In this document: positions 15,949 to 23,181 of the stretch, piece by piece | Layout: the number at the start of each line of letters is the position of its first letter | Position numbering within the stretch: position 1 is the stretch's first letter | Source: Candidatus Obscuribacterales bacterium | GTDB taxonomy: Bacteria; Cyanobacteriota; Vampirovibrionia; Obscuribacterales; Obscuribacteraceae | Assembly (NCBI GenBank): GCA_019752635.1 | Contig: JAIELX010000111.1 | Location: forward strand, 1 to 34,778 | Reading direction: 5' to 3' | Length of the DNA: 34,778 nucleotides | The notes under the pieces: generated by a model | Database searches by the model: none | Told to the model about the DNA's origin: nothing | The model's input: the letters and a program-made list of their open reading frames with translations, nothing else | Position numbers and translations under genes: made by a program

Positions 15949-18078
15949 TTACTTCCAGAGCTCGAAATCCTTGACGTATTGGAGAGCCTCTTCAAGGCTG
16001 TCCTCGGTGTAACCGAGGGCGCGGAACCTTTCCAGGGACTCTTCTCGATGCTTCTGCTCTGTGTCGTTCAGCTGGAACACAGCTGGCGAAAGAATCCGCT
16101 CGATTTGCTTTTCGACTTCGTCGTTCAGCATCTTGCGGATGCCGGCTTCGAGCTTGGGGAGCGTCTTCCAGTTGATGGTCAGTTCCTCCGACGCGGAGGG
16201 ATCGCCTGACTCAAGCTTGCTGGCGTGCTCCTGCGTTTTGGAGAGAATCTCGGCGTCGAGGGCACGCCGGAACTGAGCGCGGTCATCACCCCAGCTATCC
16301 AGGCCCATGGCGGTATCGACTTTGTTCAGGAAGTCGGTATCCACATCGATGGTGCGCGAACGATTCTTCGGGTCGGGGAACTTGGTCAGCCCCTGAGCGT
16401 AGAACCGAGCATGCAGCTGGTACTTCTGGAAGATCTCCTCGGCGCGCGAACCGTAGTCCGGTGCGAAGACTTGGAGCAGCTCGCGCTTGAGGACGCGGCG
16501 GTACTCCCGCTCAATCAACCCGGGGTCGTCGCCCTTGAAGCGGGCGAACTTGAGGAACTCGGCGCAGTTCTTCAGGACTTCCTTATCCTTCTCGGAGAGG
16601 TTCGTCGCCCGCTTGCCCATCTCATCGATGCGCGCGCGCAGGAAACGAATCATTCGCAGCGAGCTGAGGAATTGCGGCTTCCTCTTAAGGTAGAAGTCCA
16701 CCGCTTGGCTGACGATGGAGAGCATGTCGGGCAAGTTCATGCCGTACATACCGTCGTCTTCGGCGCCGACGAAGTGGTCTACGGTCCAGTACTCCTTCTC
16801 CGTCTTAGTCGTGCTCGTCGAGCTGGAGCTCATGCCGCTCCACATGCCACCGCCCGAGGACGTGCTCTTGACCGTGGTGGACTTCTTTTCCACCAGCAGG
16901 TCTTCGCCGTCGATCATGCGCGCTCGGGTCACAACGTCTACTTCGTGGTCCTTGGGCAGGCGGGAGATTACCGCGAGCAGCGCCGCCATCTTCAGAGCCA
17001 TCGGGTCGATGTGAGGCAGAGCCTTCATCTTCTCCAGATGGTCCTTATAAGCGAACTCTTCCTCGGTAACCGACGTGATGTAAGGCACGTCGATGACCTG
17101 GATGCGCCGCTGGTAGCGGTTCGGGTCCTTCGCCTTCTTAAGGAACTCGTTCATGCTCCCCAGGTTTGACTGCCCGATGAGCACGGCGTCGATCGGCGCA
17201 CGCCCTTGCGCGTCTTCCGAGCTGCAGCGACCGGCCAGCGGGATGCTGCGGTCGTTGGTCGCTTCGATCAAGATGTCGAGCTCGCTGACTTCACCTTGTG
17301 CCGGTTCGGTGACGGTGAACAGCTCCGGCATATCGACGATGCCGCGGGACCCCCGCAGGAGCGCCGAGTAGAGCGAGCAGCCCTGGCCGTCCGGAGCGGG
17401 CGACCAGGTGGCGATACCGAACTTGCGGCTCGAGAGCCGGACTGCGTGCACGGGCACGTCGATGAGATTCGGCGGATTCGACGGGTCCTTGTTCTCCATG
17501 ATTGCTTTCCAGCAATCCTGGCACGGCTTGCCTGCCACGGCCAGCATCTTCTCCAGCACCGCATCGGTGATGCCGATCTCCTTCGCGACTTGCTTGATGG
17601 AAGCCGGCGGGAGCAGCGTCAGGAGATTGAGCGGGTTCTCGTGGACGGGGCACGTGGGCAGAACATAGACGATGGCGTCCTCGAGGACGTCCTTGCACGC
17701 GTTGCCGAGGAGCCCCTTGCCGCTACCGGGACCACCGCGCAAAACGGTGGCTTGGAAGAGCTGGTACCCGTTGGACGCGGCAGCGCGCCAGTGGTTGAGC
17801 AGCCGATGGACGATGCGCTGGGAGCCGCGCACGTGGTCGAATGCTTTGTAAGAGGTGATGCCCCGTTGCTTGAGCCGGCGAAGGTAAGGTCGACGTGCCG
17901 CGGGCACTTTGTCGATTTCGACTTCGCCGCTGGCCTCGATGGCGCGAACCAAGAGGCTTGGGGCAGTCTCAGCGATGAACGGCTGGTCTTTGAGTCGGCC
18001 AAGGAACTGACCGAAAGTCAGCTCCTCTTCCTTGACCGGCTTCAGTCCCAGCAGAGACCGGAGATTGGTATCAGACAT
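15949..18078 (-). CDS. Divergent PrkA-like AAA+ protein (second paralogue)
   Basis: This encodes 709 residues. The start at 18078 has an excellent AGGAGGT 6 bases upstream. It shares the order of PrkA motifs with the next gene: Walker A GGPGSGKG at ~114-121, HENPLNLL, a SRGIVDMPELF segment and a charged C-terminal region. It departs from PrkA in places: the HSN motif reads GQSNLGSMNEF, and the MDAYDG stretch is replaced by ARMIDGEDL. A Ser/Thr/Gly-rich low-complexity insertion lies at ~400-425, a possible flexible or phosphorylated loop. A CQDC pair lies near residue 190. It is the first gene of the cluster, so it may be produced in equal amounts with PrkA and form a mixed AAA+ ring. Whether it has kinase activity cannot be told from sequence. 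Confidence 0.85.
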   Translation of the reverse strand: MSDTNLRSLLGLKPVKEEELTFGQFLGRLKDQPFIAETAPSLLVRAIEASGEVEIDKVPAARRPYLRRLKQRGITSYKAFDHVRGSQRIVHRLLNHWRAAASNGYQLFQATVLRGGPGSGKGLLGNACKDVLEDAIVYVLPTCPVHENPLNLLTLLPPASIKQVAKEIGITDAVLEKMLAVAGKPCQDCWKAIMENKDPSNPPNLIDVPVHAVRLSSRKFGIATWSPAPDGQGCSLYSALLRGSRGIVDMPELFTVTEPAQGEVSELDILIEATNDRSIPLAGRCSSEDAQGRAPIDAVLIGQSNLGSMNEFLKKAKDPNRYQRRIQVIDVPYITSVTEEEFAYKDHLEKMKALPHIDPMALKMAALLAVISRLPKDHEVDVVTRARMIDGEDLLVEKKSTTVKSTSSGGGMWSGMSSSSTSTTKTEKEYWTVDHFVGAEDDGMYGMNLPDMLSIVSQAVDFYLKRKPQFLSSLRMIRFLRARIDEMGKRATNLSEKDKEVLKNCAEFLKFARFKGDDPGLIEREYRRVLKRELLQVFAPDYGSRAEEIFQKYQLHARFYAQGLTKFPDPKNRSRTIDVDTDFLNKVDTAMGLDSWGDDRAQFRRALDAEILSKTQEHASKLESGDPSASEELTINWKTLPKLEAGIRKMLNDEVEKQIERILSPAVFQLNDTEQKHREESLERFRALGYTEDSLEEALQYVKDFELWK

Positions 18079-18109
18079 GTGGCTACCTCCTGCTTATAAG
18101 GAAGTCTCA

Positions 18110-18131
18110 CCGAGTTGCCATTAGCACTCGG
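18110..18131 (-). promoter_or_regulatory. Leader hairpin upstream of the first prkA-like gene
   Basis: ccgag (18110-18114) plus tgc (18116-18118) pair with gca (18124-18126) plus ctcgg (18127-18131), with one bulged T and a 5-base loop. It lies 32-53 bases upstream of the start codon, so it would sit in the 5' leader. One arm holds a single CIRCE-like half-site (ttagcactc), but the matching half is missing. Confidence 0.35.
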
Positions 18132-18171
18132 CAGGAACGTTTATGCAGATGATGAAAGAAGCCTCGCGACG

Positions 18172-18183
18172 CACGCATGCGTG
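18172..18183. promoter_or_regulatory. 12-bp palindrome upstream of the prkA cluster
   Basis: cacgcatgcgtg is a perfect palindrome about 95 bases before the start codon, flanked by cctc and gagg. It is a possible regulator site. No regulator gene lies nearby. Confidence 0.3.
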
Positions 18184-18300
18184 TGAGGTAGTACGAACGT
18201 CGCAGCTAGCTTGGTTCCAACGAACCTTCCGACTCGGAGGCGACTGCGTGGTGCAGGCGAACTCGAAATCGGACGCGTTGCAACTCGCTAATAAAAGGAA

Positions 18301-18356
18301 CAACCCAACCTTTCGCCGAGCAAGAGATCAACCTGCCGAACTGTTCGGTTGGGTTG
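18301..18356. repeat. 10-bp inverted repeat in the prkA leader region
   Basis: caacccaacc (18301-18310) is exactly complementary to ggttgggttg (18347-18356). The 36-base interval ends with ccgaa-ctg-ttcgg, which can form its own hairpin up against the right arm. The two folds could be alternative, as in an RNA switch, or the arms could be a spaced protein-binding site. Confidence 0.4.
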
Positions 18357-18908
18357 CAGACATTTGCATCGAGAAGTTTTCTGTGGCGAGAAGGTTTTTG
18401 AGGTGTGCCTTTGGAGAAGCGAGAGAAACGAATTGACCTGCTCACCGTAGCAAACTCGACTATAAAGACAATATTTAGACCCTCTCAGCATCGGCACTGT
18501 GCCTACTTGTCAAGGGAAATAATGAAGGAAACGTTTTCTCGTTAGATTTTGTGATGAAGTCAAGATTAAAAACTCTCTCGTAGGTTGCGCAACCATGGGC
18601 AAAATACGAATGCCAAGAAGACCAAAAATCATTCTGTGATTCATGATTTGTGGGGTAGTTTATCGGATGTCAGTATAAAACGCGTATATCCGCCACGGGG
18701 CTTGTCTTATGCATTTGTAATCGTTTCAGCAATCCGTAACACCTAGCGCGATTGATTTAGGACACTGGCGGACTAATTCGAAGATGGGTTTTGACGACTT
18801 TTGGTGTCTCGCGCTAGTTGCGCGATTCACTCAGATATCAAGGGATCGTTGGAGGGATCGGCATGGAAAGCCAGGTGTTACAGCTCTAATGAATACAAAA
18901 AGGAGCAA

Positions 18909-18925
18909 ACCCTTACAAGGAGGGT
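18909..18925 (-). terminator. Weak terminator after the glycosyltransferase
   Basis: A 5-bp stem (accct at 18909-18913 with agggt at 18921-18925) is followed on the minus strand by a T-rich stretch (ttgctccttttt). It lies about 80 bases past the stop at 19006. The stem is short, so this is a weak candidate. Confidence 0.3.
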
Positions 18926-19005
18926 ATCTCGGGTGGCGCTGCGTGACAACCTTGGCGCAGGCAAGATGTTCGTTTTCAAAGCGATTTTGGGGTGCGACCC
19001 TGACT

Positions 19006-20673
19006 TCAGGGGAGCTTTTCCAAAATTTCGACTTGTCGGGATTCATGTGCCAACCAGCGCGAAAATTCGAAGCTTTTCACGACCTTGTAGCCGGCCATGG
19101 GACCGAGTGTCAGGAGGAAGCGATCGCCTTTGGCGAACCAGAACTTCACTTTGGACTCGCGCGGAAGCTTCCCTGAGAACAAGTAGAAGCCGTTCAGTTC
19201 GATGCCCGCATCGATTTCTTCAGGCGGAATGCCCATGTCTTGACGCAGGTAATTGTAGGCTTGCAACTTGGCCCTATTAGCTGCAAGGTAGTCATGGGTG
19301 CCCGGTACGCTATAGGTAGCGAAGCAAAGTACGACGGCGGCGAATCTAGCCACCGCGAATTCTCTGCAGAACCGAGTAAGAAGGACGCAGGTCGGCAGCA
19401 CCAGTAGCAGGAAGTGCCTGTCAAAGTTGCTCATTTTTATTCCGGACAGTGCCAGCCAGAGCAAGCCGATGGTCAGCCCCAGGCAGTAGTCGAACTTGTC
19501 ATCTCTTTCTGTTGCCGGTGAGGCGTTGGTGGTGACGAAACTCTCCAGCGCGTTGCAGCCGGTCAGCAGCAGGCAAACAACACCGCAAGAGGACAGGTAG
19601 GTGCCAAGAAAGTAGATGCCGGACCACAGTTCGGGAAAGTGGTCGTGATGACCGGTTTCAAGGTCCAGAAACAGCATCGGACCGACCCCGGCGCGGTGCA
19701 AGATGTTGCCGCCCATAGGCATGCCCTGGCCGCTCAGGCAAAGCGCCGCTGCCAAGAGCAGGGAGGCGGCAAACGAGAATACATATAGTCGTCGCATCCG
19801 TGCGTCTGTGACCTTCATTGCGCAGGCGAACGGTGCCACGAATAGTCCACCGTAAAACAATGCCTGAATAACCTGTGCAACCATGGATTTGACGGAGGCT
19901 TCAATTCCGTTTGCCTGAATGGTGGCCGATACCGACCCGAAGCCGGAGTAATAGGTTGGCATTCCGCCTTCATTTATAAGAGGGAAGCCATAGTCGAATA
20001 ACTTCAGGGCAATCCATGATATCGCCAGTGGTGCGGCACCAAGAACTGCGTGCAGGCGGTACTCGCGCGGCGAACCTGATAGGAACCAGTTCAGGGCGTT
20101 AGCGATTGCTAGTCCCAGCAGCAGTACGATGGAATCTTGGCGAAGCAACGTCGCCAGAATCCCCAACAGGCAAGTGAGGATGAGATTTGTTGTTGTTCGG
20201 CTTTTTCGATAACTGAGAAAGAAGAAGACCGTCCATAAAGACAAGGACAATCCTAGTACGTCTGTCATGAACGTCGCTGATAAAGAATAGTAGATGGGAT
20301 TGAACGCAAGACAAGCTGCAGCCATCAGTGCAACCTTAGAACTGCGACCGAGAATCGAAAACACGCTGTAGAACGCGATGATACCGCTTACAGACGCTGC
20401 CGTAGTTATAAGTCTAAGTGCGAAGAATGACAGTCCGAACACTTTTGCAACGGCTGCACCGATCACCACCTGGGTAACAAGAGTCATGCAGGTCCAGTCC
20501 GTAACCATGAATTTGCCCTGCGAAGCCAGAGCAAATGCCGCTTTTGCGTACGAGAAATCGTCGTTCAACGGAAACTCGCCGCTGATATCGATGGCAATCA
20601 TGCTGCAGAGCCAGACCGCCAGCAGTACTAGCAGTCCTTTGTATCCGGGCAGCTTTTGTTCCAGCGTAGACAA
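19006..20673 (-). CDS. Polytopic GT39-like glycosyltransferase (PMT/ArnT type)
   Basis: This encodes about 555 residues. I place the start at TTG 20673, where AGGAG lies 4 bases upstream and overlaps the stop codon of the upstream gene (TAGGAG). An earlier TTG at 20706 has no such site. The protein has a long series of hydrophobic segments, about 11-13 TM helices. After the first TM an outside loop holds PLNDDFSYAKAA, with an Asp pair at the place of the catalytic acidic residue of GT39 and related polyprenyl-phosphate-sugar transferases. These enzymes move a sugar from a polyprenyl phosphate to an acceptor on the outer face of the membrane. The coupled UbiA gene could supply a polyprenyl-phosphoribose donor. 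The acceptor is unknown. The GT39 label is by topology and motif. Confidence 0.8.
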   Translation of the reverse strand: MSTLEQKLPGYKGLLVLLAVWLCSMIAIDISGEFPLNDDFSYAKAAFALASQGKFMVTDWTCMTLVTQVVIGAAVAKVFGLSFFALRLITTAASVSGIIAFYSVFSILGRSSKVALMAAACLAFNPIYYSLSATFMTDVLGLSLSLWTVFFFLSYRKSRTTTNLILTCLLGILATLLRQDSIVLLLGLAIANALNWFLSGSPREYRLHAVLGAAPLAISWIALKLFDYGFPLINEGGMPTYYSGFGSVSATIQANGIEASVKSMVAQVIQALFYGGLFVAPFACAMKVTDARMRRLYVFSFAASLLLAAALCLSGQGMPMGGNILHRAGVGPMLFLDLETGHHDHFPELWSGIYFLGTYLSSCGVVCLLLTGCNALESFVTTNASPATERDDKFDYCLGLTIGLLWLALSGIKMSNFDRHFLLLVLPTCVLLTRFCREFAVARFAAVVLCFATYSVPGTHDYLAANRAKLQAYNYLRQDMGIPPEEIDAGIELNGFYLFSGKLPRESKVKFWFAKGDRFLLTLGPMAGYKVVKSFEFSRWLAHESRQVEILEKLP

Positions 20674-20680
20674 AATGCTC

Positions 20681-21610
20681 CTATTTGAACACGGCGAACG
20701 AATCAATGTCGGCGACCAGATTGTGGAAGATCGAGGGAAGTACGTCGTAAACCACGATGGACGCGGTGAGAAGCCACAATATGATGGTGATCTGCAAAGG
20801 GCGATCGGTGAGCAAGACTTTCTCCGGGCTGGCGGTGGTGGTGGAAACTGTCGAGAGCATTTGGTAGCGCATCAAGCCGAAGACCACGAAAGGCAGCGTC
20901 AAGAGCATCAGCGGGCCGTTGACCGATTGGAAGCTATAAATAGCGTAGCAAGTTAGAAGCGAGGGCAAAATCAATCCTTCTATACGATTGAGCATTTCCG
21001 GAGTGTAGTGGGCCAGGGTTGCCCGGTGCGATTGTGCCAGCTGGTCCAGAACAACTAATTCTTGCCTGCGTTTCTCGAGCGCCAGAAACAAAGATCCAAG
21101 CGAAGTGCAAATGAGGAACCAGGCTGAGATTGGCACGTATACGGCAGCACCACCGGCAACGGCTCTCAGTACGAAGCCGGCGGAGATACAGCATACATCG
21201 AGCAAGGGATACTTTTTGAGCCTGGTGACGTACAGCAGCATGATGCCGAGATAGGCTCCGATGACCAGAAGTAGCGAAGGGCGGATAATGGCGCCGATAG
21301 TTACTGCGATGAGCACCAGTGTTGTCGCCAGTGCTACAGCCAGCCCGGGACCTATGATTCCTTTAGCGATGGGACGCTCTTTCTTCGTAGGGTGCAAGCG
21401 GTCTGCATCGCGATCGATCAAATCATTCAGAACATATACCGTGCTGGACATGGCGCACATTGCCACCATGCAGGCGGCCACCTTGATGCAGAGTTCAGGT
21501 TCGGTGATTTTTTTTGCGAACAGAATCGGTGCCCAGACTATGAGGTTCTTGGTCCATTGCTCGGGTCGGCAGATTCGTACTACTGCGCGCAGTTTCGATT
21601 CGGTTTGCAT
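20681..21610 (-). CDS. UbiA-family DPPR synthase (polyprenyl-phosphate phosphoribosyltransferase)
   Basis: This encodes 309 residues with about nine TM helices. The first UbiA Asp motif is NDLIDRDADRLHPTKKERPI at ~61-80, with the RP-x-A/I-x-G ending that separates the DPPR synthase group from quinone-making UbiA enzymes. The N-terminal RPEQWTKNLIVWAP and the later GFVLRAVAGGAAV with SAWFLICTSLGSLFLALEKR also follow DPPR synthases (mycobacterial Rv3806c type). Such enzymes transfer phosphoribose from PRPP to decaprenyl phosphate. No oxidase/reductase pair for the later arabinose step is seen in this window. The start at 21610 lacks a good Shine-Dalgarno. The gene is translationally coupled to the glycosyltransferase after it, which suggests a polyprenyl-phosphopentose used for an envelope glycan. 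Confidence 0.88.
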   Translation of the reverse strand: MQTESKLRAVVRICRPEQWTKNLIVWAPILFAKKITEPELCIKVAACMVAMCAMSSTVYVLNDLIDRDADRLHPTKKERPIAKGIIGPGLAVALATTLVLIAVTIGAIIRPSLLLVIGAYLGIMLLYVTRLKKYPLLDVCCISAGFVLRAVAGGAAVYVPISAWFLICTSLGSLFLALEKRRQELVVLDQLAQSHRATLAHYTPEMLNRIEGLILPSLLTCYAIYSFQSVNGPLMLLTLPFVVFGLMRYQMLSTVSTTTASPEKVLLTDRPLQITIILWLLTASIVVYDVLPSIFHNLVADIDSFAVFK

Positions 21611-21760
21611 TTACGGTCGTTCGACTCAAGGTGCACTTGTGGTCTAACGATATTAGCAGCTATAGGGCAGGCCGCTCTACTAGGTGGCGGCGTACCATCC
21701 GATAGTGATGAAAATACGAAGACATATAGTAGTACCGAAATGAATTGAAAAAAACGAAGC

Positions 21761-21801
21761 ATTCTCGGAAACGGACCAGCCACTGGTCCGTTTCCGAGAA
21801 T
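21761..21801 (-). terminator. Strong intrinsic terminator, 19-bp perfect stem
   Basis: Positions 21761-21779 pair perfectly with 21783-21801 around a 3-base loop. On the minus strand the stem is followed 6 bases later by a run of seven T. It lies 16 bases past the stop of the 79-residue gene at 21817. The stem is much longer than most intrinsic terminators. Confidence 0.9.
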
Positions 21802-21816
21802 GGCTGTTGCCGCCGA

Positions 21817-22056
21817 TTACGCGGGTGTTTTCCGCAGACCGCCCATGCTTGGTTTGGCCCACTGGCTTGATTTGATCTCCACGTCGCCGTTGTCGTAAAC
21901 GACGGTGGTATGGCTGATCATGGCGGGGCCGATTGGTCCGTGCGTTCTGGAGATCACTTTGCGGGTTGGCGGTGGTGCCTTTTCGAACAGTGTGCGCAGA
22001 TCGCCGAACTTGCGCGGTCCCATCTCGAAGATGATGCCTGCTGGCGCTCCGGGCAT
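21817..22056 (-). CDS. Small orphan protein, unknown function
   Basis: This encodes 79 residues. The start at 22056 has a strong GGAGGAAGGA upstream. It has no TM segment or signal peptide. Sequence features are FEMGPRKFGDLRTLFEKAP, an invariant-looking SHTTVVYDNGDVEIK beta hairpin and a C-terminal WAKPSMGG. I recognise no family. It lies between the terminator of the SPFH pair upstream and its own 19-bp terminator, so it is probably a separate transcript. The strong ribosome site and isolated terminator argue that it is real and well expressed. Confidence 0.72.
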   Translation of the reverse strand: MPGAPAGIIFEMGPRKFGDLRTLFEKAPPPTRKVISRTHGPIGPAMISHTTVVYDNGDVEIKSSQWAKPSMGGLRKTPA

Positions 22057-22129
22057 GTGTGTCCTTCCTCCGTATTAGGATGTGTTTCGGGGTAGTGAAC
22101 GGCTCAAAATGGACTGTAAAAAGGCCGAA

Positions 22130-22159
22130 AGGCGGCTGGTGTGTGGGCACCAGCCGCCT
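22130..22159 (-). terminator. Intrinsic terminator after the SPFH gene pair
   Basis: A perfect 12-bp GC-rich stem (22130-22141 with 22148-22159) with a 6-base loop lies about 50 bases past the stop at 22208. On the minus strand it is followed by ttcggccttttta, a fair T-rich tail. Confidence 0.8.
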
Positions 22160-22207
22160 CGGACATGTCAGTCAGTCAGTAGCGTTGCGTCGCGCGTTCG
22201 ACCAGAG

Positions 22208-23089
22208 TTACTTGGTCGGGGCGGGCGTCGCGGACTTGTCCCCGATGAACGGCACCGTGCTGGACCCGTTGTAGGTGGGCAGCTTGCCGTTCCACTTCTC
22301 GATGTTGCGCAGTTGGATGAGGGCGTCGCTGTTGAGCTTCAGCGCTTCGGCCTCACGGGTGATCGCGGCGGCGCGGGCCTTCGACACGGCCTCGGTCTCG
22401 TACGCCTGACCGTCCGACTTGCGCTTCTCCTCAATCGCCTTCGCTTCGGCTTCCGTCGAGCGGCGGACCTTCTCGTTCTCGGCGCGGAGGGCGTCCTGTT
22501 CGGCCTTGACCTTCGCTTCGATCGACTTGTTGAACTCCGGGCTGAAGTCGAAGTCGGTCACGGCGACGCCGTGAATGGTGACCGCGCCCTGGAGCCCCTT
22601 CTTCGCGAGCGTCTCGGAGATGAACTCCTGGATTTCGCGAACCATGTGCTCCTTCATCTCCTTACGGCGCTTGACGAGGTCCTCGGCGCTGTAGTGCGCG
22701 ATGACCGCCTTGAGCGACTCCTGCACGGCCGGCCCGATGATGCGGGTGTCGAGCTGCTCGAGCGTGCCGACGCTGGTGAGCACCAAGTACGCCTTGCCCG
22801 GCTCCAGCGAGTGCTGCACCGTGATCTGGGTGCTGATGCGCTGGAGGTCCTTGGACTGGCTGGTCGTGTCGAGGGCGTAGCCCTTGATCTGATTCGTCAT
22901 GTGCGTGACGGACTGCCACGGCCAGACGAGGTGGAAGCCCGGCGACAGCTCCGTCTCGGAGATGCTGCCGAAGGTCTTCACGACGCCGACGTTGCCGTCG
23001 TCGACGCACGTGGTGCAGGTCCACTTGAACATGAGGCTGGCGAACGCCAGGCCTGCGAGGCAGAGAACGATGCGGCTCAGATTCTTCAT
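22208..23089 (-). CDS. SPFH/prohibitin-like protein (second of pair)
   Basis: This encodes 293 residues. The start at 23089 has AAGGAT about 10 bases upstream. One hydrophobic segment at ~7-22 is followed by the SPFH pattern: VGVVKTFGSI, LSPGFHLVWPWQSV and a STQITVQHSL stretch. A long Ala/Glu/Lys-rich coiled coil (~residues 180-265) carries it to a Pro/Thr-rich tail. SPFH proteins (prohibitin, stomatin, HflK/HflC) form membrane-bound oligomeric cages and often regulate membrane proteases or lipid domains. It is clearly related to the gene just before it, so the two should form a mixed ring as prohibitin 1/2 and HflK/HflC do. A short CTTC motif follows the TM segment. The family call is firm. 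Confidence 0.88.
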   Translation of the reverse strand: MKNLSRIVLCLAGLAFASLMFKWTCTTCVDDGNVGVVKTFGSISETELSPGFHLVWPWQSVTHMTNQIKGYALDTTSQSKDLQRISTQITVQHSLEPGKAYLVLTSVGTLEQLDTRIIGPAVQESLKAVIAHYSAEDLVKRRKEMKEHMVREIQEFISETLAKKGLQGAVTIHGVAVTDFDFSPEFNKSIEAKVKAEQDALRAENEKVRRSTEAEAKAIEEKRKSDGQAYETEAVSKARAAAITREAEALKLNSDALIQLRNIEKWNGKLPTYNGSSTVPFIGDKSATPAPTK

Positions 23090-23126
23090 GGGTCTGTATC
23101 CTTGCGTGTGGTTGGGAAAGAAGAGG

Positions 23127-23151
23127 CGGGCGACGCGGAACGCGTCGCCCG
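23127..23151 (-). terminator. Hairpin between the two SPFH genes
   Basis: An 11-bp perfect stem (23127-23137 with 23141-23151) has a 3-base loop. It lies in the 92-base gap, about 30 bases past the first stop. On the minus strand a T/C-rich stretch follows (ctcttcttt), so it may act as a partial terminator, lowering the second gene, or stabilise the first mRNA. Confidence 0.55.
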
Positions 23152-23181
23152 TGTTGTCACTACTCAGTCGGAACCGCAGGG

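Larger units (their letters stand above)
18079..19005. other. Long intergenic region upstream of the prkA cluster
   Basis: This ~930-base region has no convincing gene. It ends the glycosyltransferase unit (weak terminator at 18909-18925) and should carry the prkA promoter. It is markedly more A/T-rich at 18440-18760 than the genes around it. It contains a hairpin in the leader (18110-18131), a palindrome (18172-18183), a 10-bp inverted repeat (18301-18356), a small ggcac-t-gtgcc repeat (about 18493-18503) and an aaatcat/atgattt repeat (18626-18649). A TATAGT box on the minus strand near 18463 lacks a good -35, so I cannot place the promoter with confidence. Confidence 0.6.

Noticed and set aside
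18121..18129. CIRCE-like half-site ttagcactc
   Set aside because: The second inverted half (gagtgctaa) at a 9-base distance is missing; the site is one arm of a small leader hairpin instead.
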